Shown here piece after piece: positions 52,250 to 61,790 of a stretch of DNA of 64,000 bases. Position 1 is the first letter of the stretch. Every line of letters begins with the position of its first letter. Position numbers and translations under genes: made by a program. The stretch covers positions 2,294,001-2,358,000 of the forward strand of contig OZ248539.1 in assembly GCA_965234685.1 (NCBI GenBank), given 5' to 3'. The stretch comes from Fimbriimonas planktonicus. GTDB taxonomy: Bacteria; Armatimonadota; Fimbriimonadia; Fimbriimonadales; Fimbriimonadaceae. Under the pieces are notes generated by a model that was given only the letters and a program-made list of their open reading frames with translations, did not search any database and had not been told where the DNA came from.

Positions 52250-55200
52250 TCATTCGAGTGACTCGGGCAGTAGTTTGGTGACCACTTTCACAAAATGCGC
52301 GTTCGATACTTTGCTCAGCGCCTTCTTCGCGATTTCGCTACCTGTTTCAACGATTTGCCGCTGAATCAGATCTTGGACGAGTGCTAGATCGGACTCGTCT
52401 AGGGCAATGGCGTGAACGTAATCTGGGTTCAGGTTGGCAAGGTCGGATTCCAGGAGATAAACCTTCCCTCCCGTCATCCCCGCACCCAGGTTGAAGCCAG
52501 TGGGACCAAGTACAACGGCAACGCCACCGGTCATGTATTGGAACGCGTTGGATTCCACGCCTTCTACAACAACCGTGGGTCCGCCACCTTCCGGGTTCTT
52601 TCGGAAGCAAACGCCGAACCGGTTCCCGGCACGACCAGCAATGAAGGCCGAGCCTCCCCGGGCACCGTAGCCGAAGGCGTTACCAACCACGGTAAGACCG
52701 GTTTGGCCTTCGGCTTGTCGGATGACAAGCTTTCCGCCGTATGCCGCCGTGAAGGCCGAGTCGGCTACCGACCCGGTGAGGCGCAGCTCCATCCCGTTGA
52801 CCAGGTACGCGCCGTAATAGTGGCCCGCCGCACCGGTGTGGTGCATTTCGAGCTTGCCCTCCGTTAATCCAAGGTCACCCTTTGCCCGTGCAATCTGACC
52901 AGCCGCCGCGATGCCAACGCAACGGTCGACATTCGTGAGTTGCTCAGTGAGCTGATCGCTTTCTCCTCGTAGCGCCACTTCGGCCGCCGCAAGCTCCTTC
53001 GCCCGCAATGTGGGCGCATGGCTCCGGGTTTGCAACGCGTAGTCACGCTTACTTTCCCGGGAAATCGGTGGTGCGAGCAGCACGCCGAAATCAAGCTGGG
53101 CTGACTTTCCGGTGAGACAAGGCTTCGGCTCAAGGCGGTCCCGCCGACCGACGATCTCGCTCAGGCTGCGAATCCCGTTTGCCGCCATGAGCTCACGCAC
53201 TTCGCGGGCCATGAACAGCAGGTACCGCGCTACGTGCTTCCCTTTCCCTTGGAACTTTGCAACGAGCGCAGGATCTTGCGTAGCGACGCCGGGCGCGCAG
53301 CCGAGACGCCGCTTTCCGGTTGGATCTGCGGGATCTGGTCCCGCAAGGTGGCACTTTCGAAGCATCGAGCAGCCCACGGCAATAAGCAAGCTGGTGCCAA
53401 TCCCAACTCGGTCGGCACCGAGGTGAATCAACTTTAGCGCCTGCTCTCCGTTTTGGACGCCGCCATCCACGCTGATTTCAACCAGATGCCGCACGCCTTC
53501 TTCCAGCAAGGTCTCGTGGACATTCGGCAAAACCGCCGCAACCGGAATTCCGGCGTGCTTTTGGTCGACCCGCTTGGCCGCACCCGTACCGCCGCATCCG
53601 TCGCTGATGTGCAATCGGTTGGCTCCGGCGTTTACGCCGCCCATCACAACCATTTCGATGCCGTGGGTGGCGACGAACTTCAGTGCGCAATTGACTTTCG
53701 GGTTCAAGTGACGCCAGCTCTCAATCATGAGCTTCACGTCTTCGATGGAATACAGGTTGTGATTAATTGGCGGGCTAATGAGCTCGTAACCGGGTTCGCA
53801 TCCACGCTGTCGGGCCACTTGGACCGAGACCTTTTTGCCGGGGAGCTGACCGCCTTTACCGGGCTTTGCCCCTTGGGCAAACTTCACTTCTGCTTCCAAC
53901 GCGGTCGCGGCCGTCCACGGCGTGATCGTGAAGCGACCGCCGGAGTACTGAACGCTCCGGTTGCCGAAGCGAGTCCCGATGCGCTCTTTCTCAAACCCAC
54001 CCTCACCGCTGTTCGCAATTGGCCCGATGCCGCTTAGGGTTGCCGACTTCTCGAAGACCGAAATGTAGCGGCGCAGGAGATTCAGACCGCTCGCAACCGC
54101 CATGTGCGCGGGCGAGCTAAGAGCGCCTTCGCTCATGCCGGGTGCCATGAAGCGCCAAGCGATTGAAAGCTCCGACTCGACTTCCTCGATTGGGATGGGT
54201 GAGCCGGGCTTCAGGTGGAGACAGTCCAAAAGCGTGATCGGCGTTCGCTCGCTGACCAACTTCGCGTAAGTTTGATAAGCCTCGTAAGTCCCGGGTTTTC
54301 CTTCGTGAATCTTCTTGGAGTAACCCGTGGCGGACTGAAGATTCCGGACGATGTCAGCGTTGTTTGCGTGGGCTCGTCCAGACTTGGTGTGTCGATATTC
54401 ACCAAAGTCGGGCAGGGCGCACTCTTCGACGAACGCTTCCTCGTGGAATTGCAGCCACTCCGCATTGAGAGTGTCCACCCCAATGCCTTCCAGGTGTCCG
54501 GGAACATTCGGAAACTCCCGAGCAAGAAAGTCCTTGTCGAGTCCAATAGCTTCGATCAATCGCGCGCCACAGTAAGCCGAAGACGGCGTGACGCCCATCA
54601 TCGACATCGCCTCGACGAATCCTGAGCGAATACCTTTTAGATAGTTGTATTCCTCTTCGCCGCTCGAAGCAGCACCGAGCCAAGGACACACCACGTCTGC
54701 CCCGACGCTCACCAGCAACGCGCAGTGGTGGATGTCCCACACTCCAGCATCAGCAACGAGACCGACCCGGTGACGGCGGTTTTCTAGGATGAGCGCCTCG
54801 TGAAGACGCGAAACGAGGCGCAACATCGGCACCGCCACTCGACCGGCATCGACATTTCGGTCACTCAATATGAGGACCGTGGCATCAAGGGCGGACGCCT
54901 CGGCGACCAACTCTGAAAGACGCGCTTCTAGACCTTCGCTTCCGGTTTCGGCATCGAAGGTCGCATCCAGCACGTGAGCACTAGCCTGGGAAGATAACCA
55001 AGCGCATTCGCCGAGGGAAATGACGCGATGCTCGGAGCGGAAGACCAGCCCGTCTTCACCACCGAAAAGTCCAGATCTGTTACCGATCGAAGCGCTGGAA
55101 TCGAACACCCACGCGTCCCGAATCGGGTCAATCGGCGGGCTAGTTTCTTGGGCAAATCGGAGCGCAAAGTAGTCTTCGATCCGACGTGGGAAGTGGTCAA

Positions 55201-56677
55201 GAATGGCAGCGGGAGAAGTGTCGTCTCCCATGGAGCCGACCGCAGGCTTTCCGGTCTTGAGCAGCGGTGCGAGGACGACGTCGATGTCTTCCTTACCCAT
55301 CCCAAAGGCCCGTTGCAGCCGGGTCAGGTCTCCGAATTCAGGAATCTCTTCCGCGCTTGAGAGCGGAACGACATCGTGAGGGAGGCCCGGATAGTCCTTG
55401 CGGCCAACTTCGTCGTGAACTTGTTCGTTGGTAAGGATCGCGCCATCGGCGAGGTGAACGAGCATCGTTTCGCCCGGACCCATAATGCGCTGAGACTGGA
55501 ATGGCCCGAGCGGGAAGGTGCCCGTTGGCTCGCTACTCGCGAAGGCAAAGTCCTTGGTCACCGTCATCCAAAGCGGCCGCAGACCATTTCGGTCGAGGTG
55601 GGCGACGGCATCATCCCCATCGCAGGCGACGATCGCAGCAGGTCCGTCGCATGCGCCGAGGAAAACCTCCATGGCTTCGTTGAATTTGCGCAGGGGCGAA
55701 CCATCCGGCAACGTACTGGTCGCTTGCGGAAGCAAAGCGAGGATCGCCTGCGGCACGTTCATGCCGCCCGCGAGAAGGGCGATCAGCATATCGTCCAGAT
55801 TCGCGGTATCTGATCCACCCGGGCAAACGACGCTCGTGATGCGGCTGGCGAGCTTTTGGATGGAAGGAAACTGCTCGACGAGGTTCGCGATCAGGTCGCG
55901 GCCAATCGCCTGCATCCAAGCGACGTTCCCCTGGATGGTCGAAATTTCACCGTTGTGCGCAAGAGCCCAGAACGGCTGAGCGCGACGCCATGCCGTGGTC
56001 GTGTTGGTGCAATACCGACTGTGGAACAGAACGTACCGAGAGCGGAAATGCGGGTCTTGGAGATCGGGATACAGGTCGCCGATTTTTGAGAGTTCGGCAA
56101 GGCCCTTGTACACAACCGTTCTGTTCGAAAGACTGACGATGGCAAAGTTATCGCCATACATCTTGTTCGCTTCCTCGTCAATGGCGAGACGAAGCAAATA
56201 CCGACAAGCAAACCAACCGTCTTCGCTCATTCCCTCGGGTCGGCGGAAGATCGCCTGTCTCACCTTTGGCATCGTCATGCGGGCAGAGCTGCCCTCGGGC
56301 AATGCATCCGGGTTAATCGGCACTTCTGCCCACTGAAGAACTTCCGACCCGGCAAGGTGCGCGAGTTCCTCTACGATCGCGGTACAGCGACGACGGTCTG
56401 TGGTTTCCAACGGAAGGAAGAACATTCCGAGCGCCAAGTCCTGCTGAGCGATGAGCTTTGCGTGGTCAGGAAACCGATCGAGAAGGAGCGGCCAGGGGAT
56501 ATCCAACTGCACACCGGCTCCATGCCCCGGAGCGCCGCGGTGGTCGAATTGACGACACAGTTCAAGGGCGTGCTGAACAACGGTGCGGTCGGCAACTCCT
56601 TTTCGACTTGCAAGAAATCCGATGCCGCAAGCGTCGGCTTCGAGATGAGGGCGTCCGTGACGAATGACTTGAAACAT
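52250..56677 (-). CDS. gltB: Glutamate synthase, large subunit
   Basis: 1475 residues. GltB makes glutamate from glutamine and 2-oxoglutarate. Visible: N-terminal amidotransferase with Cys17 in ADACGIGF after a 16-residue propeptide; the central domain; the FMN barrel (KPGKGGQLPGKKVS, SPPINHNLYSIEDVKLMI); the 3Fe-4S cysteines Cys1103, Cys1109 and Cys1127; and the C-terminal GxGxG beta-helix (NAFGYGARGGSAFIAGRAGN). The usual cluster spacing is C-x5-C-x4-C, but here it is C-x5-C-x17-C because of 13 extra residues (GPDPADPTGKRRL region). No small subunit gltD is adjacent, so the electron donor may be encoded elsewhere or be ferredoxin. Confidence 0.93.
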   Translation of the reverse strand: MFQVIRHGRPHLEADACGIGFLASRKGVADRTVVQHALELCRQFDHRGAPGHGAGVQLDIPWPLLLDRFPDHAKLIAQQDLALGMFFLPLETTDRRRCTAIVEELAHLAGSEVLQWAEVPINPDALPEGSSARMTMPKVRQAIFRRPEGMSEDGWFACRYLLRLAIDEEANKMYGDNFAIVSLSNRTVVYKGLAELSKIGDLYPDLQDPHFRSRYVLFHSRYCTNTTTAWRRAQPFWALAHNGEISTIQGNVAWMQAIGRDLIANLVEQFPSIQKLASRITSVVCPGGSDTANLDDMLIALLAGGMNVPQAILALLPQATSTLPDGSPLRKFNEAMEVFLGACDGPAAIVACDGDDAVAHLDRNGLRPLWMTVTKDFAFASSEPTGTFPLGPFQSQRIMGPGETMLVHLADGAILTNEQVHDEVGRKDYPGLPHDVVPLSSAEEIPEFGDLTRLQRAFGMGKEDIDVVLAPLLKTGKPAVGSMGDDTSPAAILDHFPRRIEDYFALRFAQETSPPIDPIRDAWVFDSSASIGNRSGLFGGEDGLVFRSEHRVISLGECAWLSSQASAHVLDATFDAETGSEGLEARLSELVAEASALDATVLILSDRNVDAGRVAVPMLRLVSRLHEALILENRRHRVGLVADAGVWDIHHCALLVSVGADVVCPWLGAASSGEEEYNYLKGIRSGFVEAMSMMGVTPSSAYCGARLIEAIGLDKDFLAREFPNVPGHLEGIGVDTLNAEWLQFHEEAFVEECALPDFGEYRHTKSGRAHANNADIVRNLQSATGYSKKIHEGKPGTYEAYQTYAKLVSERTPITLLDCLHLKPGSPIPIEEVESELSIAWRFMAPGMSEGALSSPAHMAVASGLNLLRRYISVFEKSATLSGIGPIANSGEGGFEKERIGTRFGNRSVQYSGGRFTITPWTAATALEAEVKFAQGAKPGKGGQLPGKKVSVQVARQRGCEPGYELISPPINHNLYSIEDVKLMIESWRHLNPKVNCALKFVATHGIEMVVMGGVNAGANRLHISDGCGGTGAAKRVDQKHAGIPVAAVLPNVHETLLEEGVRHLVEISVDGGVQNGEQALKLIHLGADRVGIGTSLLIAVGCSMLRKCHLAGPDPADPTGKRRLGCAPGVATQDPALVAKFQGKGKHVARYLLFMAREVRELMAANGIRSLSEIVGRRDRLEPKPCLTGKSAQLDFGVLLAPPISRESKRDYALQTRSHAPTLRAKELAAAEVALRGESDQLTEQLTNVDRCVGIAAAGQIARAKGDLGLTEGKLEMHHTGAAGHYYGAYLVNGMELRLTGSVADSAFTAAYGGKLVIRQAEGQTGLTVVGNAFGYGARGGSAFIAGRAGNRFGVCFRKNPEGGGPTVVVEGVESNAFQYMTGGVAVVLGPTGFNLGAGMTGGKVYLLESDLANLNPDYVHAIALDESDLALVQDLIQRQIVETGSEIAKKALSKVSNAHFVKVVTKLLPESLE

Positions 56678-56776
56678 TGAGGCTCAGAACGTCCCGTCGT
56701 TGGGAATCTGCTCGTCACCGTTGCCGAGGCTCGCACATATTACAGCAAGTTTTGGCTTCGGGCTCGGAAAAAATTT

Positions 56777-58621
56777 TTAGGCTTCTTGAAGATAATCCTT
56801 AACTTTCGAAGCCAGGGCGTTGGTCATGGTGGGTACCGACGCCAAGTCCTCGATGGTCGCCCGGCGGATGGCGTCAATTGATCCGAACGTGCGGAGCAGC
56901 AACCGCCGTCGGCGCGGTCCTACGCCCGGGATTTCTTCGAGCGCAGAACCACCCATTCGCTTGTCACGAATTTTTCGGTGGAAGCTCAAAGCGAACCGGT
57001 GCGCCTCATCCCGAAGGCGGCGCAAAAGCATGAGACCGGGGGAATTGAGCGGCAGTTCGATCTCGCGGAAGCCGTTCTCGTCCAGCATGTAGAGCAGTTC
57101 GTGGCGCTTGGCGAGACCAACCATGGGGACGGTCATCGAGAACTCGTCTCTGGCTTTGAGCGCGGCGCTCAGCTGCGGTTTTCCGCCGTCGATCAGGATC
57201 AGATCTGGTAGTTTCGCGAACTTCTCGTCGCCATCCGTGTAGGCCCGGAGCCGCCGCATCAGCACCTCGTTCATCATCGCAAAATCGTTCGGCACTTCGG
57301 GCAGCCATTTGATCTTGAACCGTCGATATTCCGCCTTCGCAGGCTCGCCGTTTTCCGTCACCACCATGCTTCCGACCGGCGCAGTGCCTTGAATGTTGGA
57401 GATGTCGTAGCCCTCGATTCGCGACGGCAGGGTCGGCAGGCCGAGCGCTTCCTGAAGCTGCACGAGGGCCTCTTCCACCCAGGCTTCCTTCTTTGCCATT
57501 TCTTGGGAGAACTGGTTGAGCGCCTGCTCTGCGTTGGCCGCGGCAAGGTCGACGAGTCGCGCTTTTTCACCGGTCTGAGGCACTTCGACCGTCATCGTCG
57601 AGCCGCGCTTTTGGCGAAGCCAGGTCTGTACGATGTTCCGCTCTTCAATTTCGAGCGGAAGCAGAACCTCGCGCGGGATCTCCGGCGCGTCGGCGTAGTA
57701 CTGCTTTACAAATTCCTGCACCGCTTCGGCGGGCGGAACTTCCATCGCGCCATCCAGCATGTACTGACGCTGCCCGATGAGTTTGCCACCCCGGATGTAG
57801 AGCATCTGGATCGCGGCACCACGCTCGTCCTTCACGACCGCGATGACGTCCTGGTCCACTGCATCTGAACTAAGCACCTTCTGCCGCTGGAGCACCTTTT
57901 CGATCGCCAAAATTTGGTCCCGAATCCCGGCAGCTTTTTCAAAGTCGAGATTCTCCGCTGCCTTCTCCATGTCAGAGGTGAGGTCGGCAACGATGCTCTC
58001 TTCTTTGCCCTGGAGAAACCGCTCGACTTTGTCGAGGATTTTCTTGTACTCGGCCTGATCGCTCTTTCCTGCGCATGGGGCGAGACACCGTCCGAGGTGG
58101 AAGTACAGGCACGGCTTCTGCACTTCGGCCCCGGTCCAGCTCTTCCCGCAAGGGATCAACGGAAAGATCTTGTGAAGCAGTTGGATCGTGTCTCGCACCG
58201 CGAATGCGCTGGTGAACGGACCGAAATATTTCGCGCCATCTTTCCGAACCTTCCGCGTGAAAATAAGTCGCGGATACGCTTCGTTCGTGATGGCGACATA
58301 CGGATACGACTTGTCGTCACGCAGCCGAACGTTGTACGGCGGGCGGTACTGCTTTATGAGGTTGCACTCAAGCACCAGCGCCTCGAGCTCCGTATCCACC
58401 ACGATCCACTCAATGTCGCGGACCTTGCCGACCAAGCGCGCGATGCGCGGGCCATGCTTGGCAGAAGCTTGGAAGTAGCTTCGAACCCGGTTCTTGAGCG
58501 AGATCGCCTTGCCAACGTAAAGCACGCCGCCCTTGTCGTCCTTGTAGATGTAGCAACCCGGAGTGGCCGGAAGCTTCTCCAGCCGCTCGTTCACGGTTTC
58601 GTTCAAGGATCGTCTGGCCAT
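56777..58621 (-). CDS. uvrC: UvrABC system protein C
   Basis: 614 residues. UvrC makes both incisions in nucleotide excision repair. Domains: GIY-YIG nuclease at the N-terminus (PATPGCYIYKDDKGGVLYVG then KAISLKNRVRSYF), a cysteine cluster (CGKSWTG, CLYFHLGRCLAPC), a UVR domain (AAENLDFEKAAGIRDQILAI), the RNase H-like endonuclease domain (GYDISNIQGTAPVGSMVV, DLILIDGGKPQLSAA), and C-terminal helix-hairpin-helix motifs (IPGVGPRRRRLLLRTFGSID). Length is normal. Confidence 0.96.
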   Translation of the reverse strand: MARRSLNETVNERLEKLPATPGCYIYKDDKGGVLYVGKAISLKNRVRSYFQASAKHGPRIARLVGKVRDIEWIVVDTELEALVLECNLIKQYRPPYNVRLRDDKSYPYVAITNEAYPRLIFTRKVRKDGAKYFGPFTSAFAVRDTIQLLHKIFPLIPCGKSWTGAEVQKPCLYFHLGRCLAPCAGKSDQAEYKKILDKVERFLQGKEESIVADLTSDMEKAAENLDFEKAAGIRDQILAIEKVLQRQKVLSSDAVDQDVIAVVKDERGAAIQMLYIRGGKLIGQRQYMLDGAMEVPPAEAVQEFVKQYYADAPEIPREVLLPLEIEERNIVQTWLRQKRGSTMTVEVPQTGEKARLVDLAAANAEQALNQFSQEMAKKEAWVEEALVQLQEALGLPTLPSRIEGYDISNIQGTAPVGSMVVTENGEPAKAEYRRFKIKWLPEVPNDFAMMNEVLMRRLRAYTDGDEKFAKLPDLILIDGGKPQLSAALKARDEFSMTVPMVGLAKRHELLYMLDENGFREIELPLNSPGLMLLRRLRDEAHRFALSFHRKIRDKRMGGSALEEIPGVGPRRRRLLLRTFGSIDAIRRATIEDLASVPTMTNALASKVKDYLQEA

Positions 58622-58684
58622 GCTGGTTTCTTACTACGCTACGCCGATAGAGCGGGGCAAAGAAAGTTTGACGTATTGTAAGGC

Positions 58685-59245
58685 GTGTTCCGAATCCTCC
58701 GGCAATCCCACAAGTGGGTCGGCGTCGTTGCCTCCCTGTTGCTGATTGTCCTTGCGACCACCGGTTTCTTGCTCGCCACGAAGGGCAAGATTGAATGGAT
58801 GCGGCCACCCGAGGCGAAAGCCGAGAAGGTGGAATCTCCAGCGGAAATCGTCTCGGTGCAAGTCGCCGTGGAAGCGGCGTTTGCCAAGGGCATCCCCGAG
58901 CTTCGCACAATGAAAGATGTTGACCGGGTCGACTACCGGCCGAAGTCAAACATTTTTAAGATCATAAGCAAAGAGGGGTATCAAGAAGTTCAGGTTGACG
59001 GCAAGACGGGCAAGGTACTTACCGTCTCGTTCCGAAATGACCAGTTGGCCGAGGACATCCACGATTTCAGCATTTTTTCGGACCTGATGCACGAGTATGG
59101 ACTTCCGATCACCGCACTCGGCCTCTTGACTTTGGCAATTAGCGGCATCGGCATGTTCTTCACGCCAATTCTTCGAAAACGCAAGTTCCTCAAGGAAAAG
59201 GCCAGCGCAGTCGACGCGAAATCCAACCGGCGCGACGCGGAATAA
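58685..59245 (+). CDS. PepSY-associated transmembrane protein
   Basis: 186 residues from GTG. N-terminal helix (HKWVGVVASLLLIVLATTGF, about 9-28), a PepSY-like extracytoplasmic domain (AFAKGIPELRTMKDVDRVDY, VQVDGKTGKVL) and a second helix (LPITALGLLTLAISGIGMFF). This is the short form of PepSY_TM proteins, often linked to iron-siderophore reduction or protease control; the partner is not visible. It is divergent from uvrC. Confidence 0.78.
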   Translation: MFRILRQSHKWVGVVASLLLIVLATTGFLLATKGKIEWMRPPEAKAEKVESPAEIVSVQVAVEAAFAKGIPELRTMKDVDRVDYRPKSNIFKIISKEGYQEVQVDGKTGKVLTVSFRNDQLAEDIHDFSIFSDLMHEYGLPITALGLLTLAISGIGMFFTPILRKRKFLKEKASAVDAKSNRRDAE

Positions 59246-59287
59246 CTGACATTTAATTCGCCAAATTGCCGACGCCATAATTCGCCA

Positions 59288-59312
59288 TCACGATCGAAAT
59301 CGTGAGATTTTT
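59288..59312 (+). terminator. Terminator after the PepSY gene
   Basis: TCACGAT-CGAA-ATCGTGA hairpin (59288-59305) followed by GATTTTTG. Confidence 0.7.
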
Positions 59313-59401
59313 GCTAGTTAATCGGGGGAATCGCGCGAAAATCGGTCGATACATCGGAAACAATCTTGTTCTTCAACTTTCGGTCCGATATCGTAGAAGG
59401 G

Positions 59402-60814
59402 ATGAGATTTCATTGCTTCACTAAGAAGCTGATTGGCTTCCACTCGTTCGTGGCAGGTGCCACGATCCTCACAACAGCGCTGTTGGCTGGATGTGGTGGT
59501 GGTGGCGGTTCTACGGGTTCAACCGTTGGAACCGTTCCTGTTGCTATGTTTGCCACCGATGCAGTTAACGACTACGCTCAAGTTTGGGTCAAGGTCCACG
59601 GTATTCGCCTTGTGCGACCAGACGGCACCGCCGTCACCGTGTTCGAAGATGCGGCTGGCACCGTGTCTGACCTTCGCGCGCTCAACCAAGCGGGCACACG
59701 TCGATTCTCTTTCCTTGCTCAAGGAAACATTCCGATTGGCCGATACAAGCGAGCCGACGTCATCGTCGACCATTCCGTCTCGTTGGTCAACATTGCTGGC
59801 GTTGGTGTCACGAAGCAGTTCGCTGCCTCGTTTGACGGGCCAGACGGTAAAACGCACATCCCGGTCTCAATCGAGGCAGAAGTCAACAGCACTACCAACG
59901 TAATTGTTGACTTCGATCTTGAAAACTGGACCGAGACCGCGACTCACGTTACTCCGGTTGCAAAGCGAATCGAAGACCCGAACCTCGGCAACGATGATCG
60001 ACACCGAGACGAGGACTACAAGGGCACCGTTGGTGCGCTTGCCGGAACGAGCCCAACCCAAACCTTCACCCTCAGCGGACGCGGGGCAGCCATTAACGTG
60101 GTCACCAGCGCGAGAACCGTTATCTTCCGCGAAGACGGTGGCGTGAACCCAGTATTGGCGAACGGCCAGAGAGCGGAAGTTCGCGGCACGTTCAACATCA
60201 CGACGCGAACGATTGAAGCCAAGAGCATCAAGATCGAAGATGCTCGAGCCGAAGAACCAAAGGTATTCGGACCGATGTCTGAGATCAATGCGACGGCTGG
60301 AACCTTCGTGGTCGAAGCCAAGTTGGTCCGCGGTTTCATCCCTGCAGCCAGCACGGTGAAAATTCAGACCTCCGACACGACCCGGTTCCGCCTCCGACGC
60401 GGACTCACCGCGACCAAAGCTGAATGGTTTGCCTTGGCAAAACCCGCAGCACCGGTCGAAGCTGAGGGCCTCTACAACGCCGAGACCAACACGCTCACCG
60501 CTAAGTCCGTTCACTTTGAAGGTGAAGATGACGGCGGTCCTGGAAACGAGGTCGAAGGCAAGGGTGCCGTATCGGACATCAACGTTGTGGAAAAGAAATT
60601 CAAGATCACTCTCTCCGAGTGGGAAGGATTCCCTGGAGCGCTTGGCAAGGTCGTCAGCGTCAACGCTGCCGAATCTCAGTTCAAGAACAAGTCCGGTGAC
60701 ATGATCTCCGCAGTTAGCTTCCTCGAACTCATCGCTACACCTGGCGCGGTGGTCAAAGTTAAGGGACGTCTGGACGGTGAGGTCATCATCGCCGTCTTCT
60801 GCCAAGTCCGCTAA
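59402..60814 (+). CDS. Lipoprotein with DUF4382-like and DUF5666-like domains
   Basis: 470 residues from ATG 59402. A lipobox LLAGCGGGGGS follows the signal sequence, so it is lipid-anchored with a flexible Gly/Ser stretch. The first ~150 mature residues resemble DUF4382 (VPVAMFATDAVNDYAQVWVK, PIGRYKRADVIVD). Later parts contain repeated DUF5666-like beta modules (GTVGALAGTSPTQTFTLSGR, VEGKGAVSDINVVEKKFKIT). Function unknown; such proteins sit on the cell surface or in the periplasm. An earlier in-frame start at 59366 lacks support. Confidence 0.8.
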   Translation: MRFHCFTKKLIGFHSFVAGATILTTALLAGCGGGGGSTGSTVGTVPVAMFATDAVNDYAQVWVKVHGIRLVRPDGTAVTVFEDAAGTVSDLRALNQAGTRRFSFLAQGNIPIGRYKRADVIVDHSVSLVNIAGVGVTKQFAASFDGPDGKTHIPVSIEAEVNSTTNVIVDFDLENWTETATHVTPVAKRIEDPNLGNDDRHRDEDYKGTVGALAGTSPTQTFTLSGRGAAINVVTSARTVIFREDGGVNPVLANGQRAEVRGTFNITTRTIEAKSIKIEDARAEEPKVFGPMSEINATAGTFVVEAKLVRGFIPAASTVKIQTSDTTRFRLRRGLTATKAEWFALAKPAAPVEAEGLYNAETNTLTAKSVHFEGEDDGGPGNEVEGKGAVSDINVVEKKFKITLSEWEGFPGALGKVVSVNAAESQFKNKSGDMISAVSFLELIATPGAVVKVKGRLDGEVIIAVFCQVR

Positions 60815-60825
60815 CTACGCAACTC

Positions 60826-60874
60826 GAAAACCCGGCTGTCATCGCTCGTACTGAGCGGCGACATCCGGGTTTTC
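60826..60874 (+). terminator. Hairpin terminator of the lipoprotein gene, overlapping the end of the PfkB gene
   Basis: AAAACCCGG (60827-60835) pairs with CCGGGTTTT (60865-60873), with an inner TGTC/GACA and GCTC/GAGC stem. Its right half lies inside the 3' end of the convergent pfkB gene. Confidence 0.75.
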
Positions 60875-61768
60875 TGCGATTAAGCTCTCGATGTCCGCAA
60901 TCGGCGGAACATGCGACGTGGCACCAAAGTAGCCGCACTTGAGGCATCCGGCCGACGCGGCAAACCGTAAACAATCCGGGATTGACCAGCCGCGTGAAAG
61001 GCCATGTAGCATCCCTGCGCGGAACATATCCCCCGCGCCCGTGCTGTCCACCATATCTGGCGCGGGAAACGGCGGATACATCCGCACCGGGTGGTTTGGC
61101 GATCCTGCGACAAAGCCGTTCGGGCCATCGCTTAAGATGGCAAAGCAGCCGTACTTTGCTACCCAATCTTTCACCCACCGCACATTTCGCTGGGTGTTGC
61201 CGCGCACACCAACCCAGTCAGTGCTGCTTTGCCAGAACATGTGCTCTTTGATCGGCTCTTCTTCTCGAAAGAAGTCCATTACATAAACCTTCATTCCCGC
61301 TTCGGAAGCGGCGCGAACAGCATCTCGGGAAGGTCCAGACATGTTGGATTCGACGGTGAACCAGTCTCCTTCAGAATAAGGCAGCCTGGCAACCGGAATC
61401 CCTGGCCCCATTCGGCCAAAGCCCGTGCCAAACATCGTCCGCTGTCCATCTGGCGTGATGTACACGTCACATACTGGCGAGAGCATCGGGCCCGATTGTC
61501 GCCCTTCCGGGAGCGCCCGCAGGTTCTCGACCGGTAGGTTCTTGGCCCGAAGCGCGGACCACAGGACGTCTGATTCCAGGGAGGTACCGATCGCATTCCC
61601 TGTGAGAACCGGAGCATCGCCCCATTGCAAAAGTGCCGTCGCGGTGTTCGCGGCCTCGCCTCCGAGCATGAGTTGCTCTTGCTCGACTTCCACATACCCA
61701 CCGGGTTCGGGAAGGCGCGCTACCCGCCGCAGCCGGTCGATGCAGATTGTTCCAAAAACAAGGATCAA
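60839..61768 (-). CDS. PfkB family carbohydrate kinase
   Basis: 309 residues from TTG 61768. PfkB signatures: GGEAANTATALLQWG near the start and the anion-hole/catalytic motif DSTGAGDMFRAGMLHGL, with catalytic Asp in GAGD. Relatives phosphorylate ribose, fructose, adenosine or related sugars; the substrate cannot be assigned. The TTG start follows a TATTAT hexamer by 9 nt with no Shine-Dalgarno, and the promoter region is shared with the divergent gene at 61791. Confidence 0.88.
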   Translation of the reverse strand: MILVFGTICIDRLRRVARLPEPGGYVEVEQEQLMLGGEAANTATALLQWGDAPVLTGNAIGTSLESDVLWSALRAKNLPVENLRALPEGRQSGPMLSPVCDVYITPDGQRTMFGTGFGRMGPGIPVARLPYSEGDWFTVESNMSGPSRDAVRAASEAGMKVYVMDFFREEEPIKEHMFWQSSTDWVGVRGNTQRNVRWVKDWVAKYGCFAILSDGPNGFVAGSPNHPVRMYPPFPAPDMVDSTGAGDMFRAGMLHGLSRGWSIPDCLRFAASAGCLKCGYFGATSHVPPIADIESLIAENPDVAAQYER

Positions 61769-61776
61769 AGTGGACG

Positions 61777-61783
61777 CATAATA
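61777..61783. promoter_or_regulatory. Overlapping divergent -10-like elements
   Basis: CATAAT (61777-61782, plus) and TATTAT (61778-61783, minus) overlap almost completely. Each lies 8-9 nt before the start codon of its gene, leaving essentially no leader. -35 elements are not clear. Confidence 0.4.
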
Positions 61784-61790
61784 CCGATTC

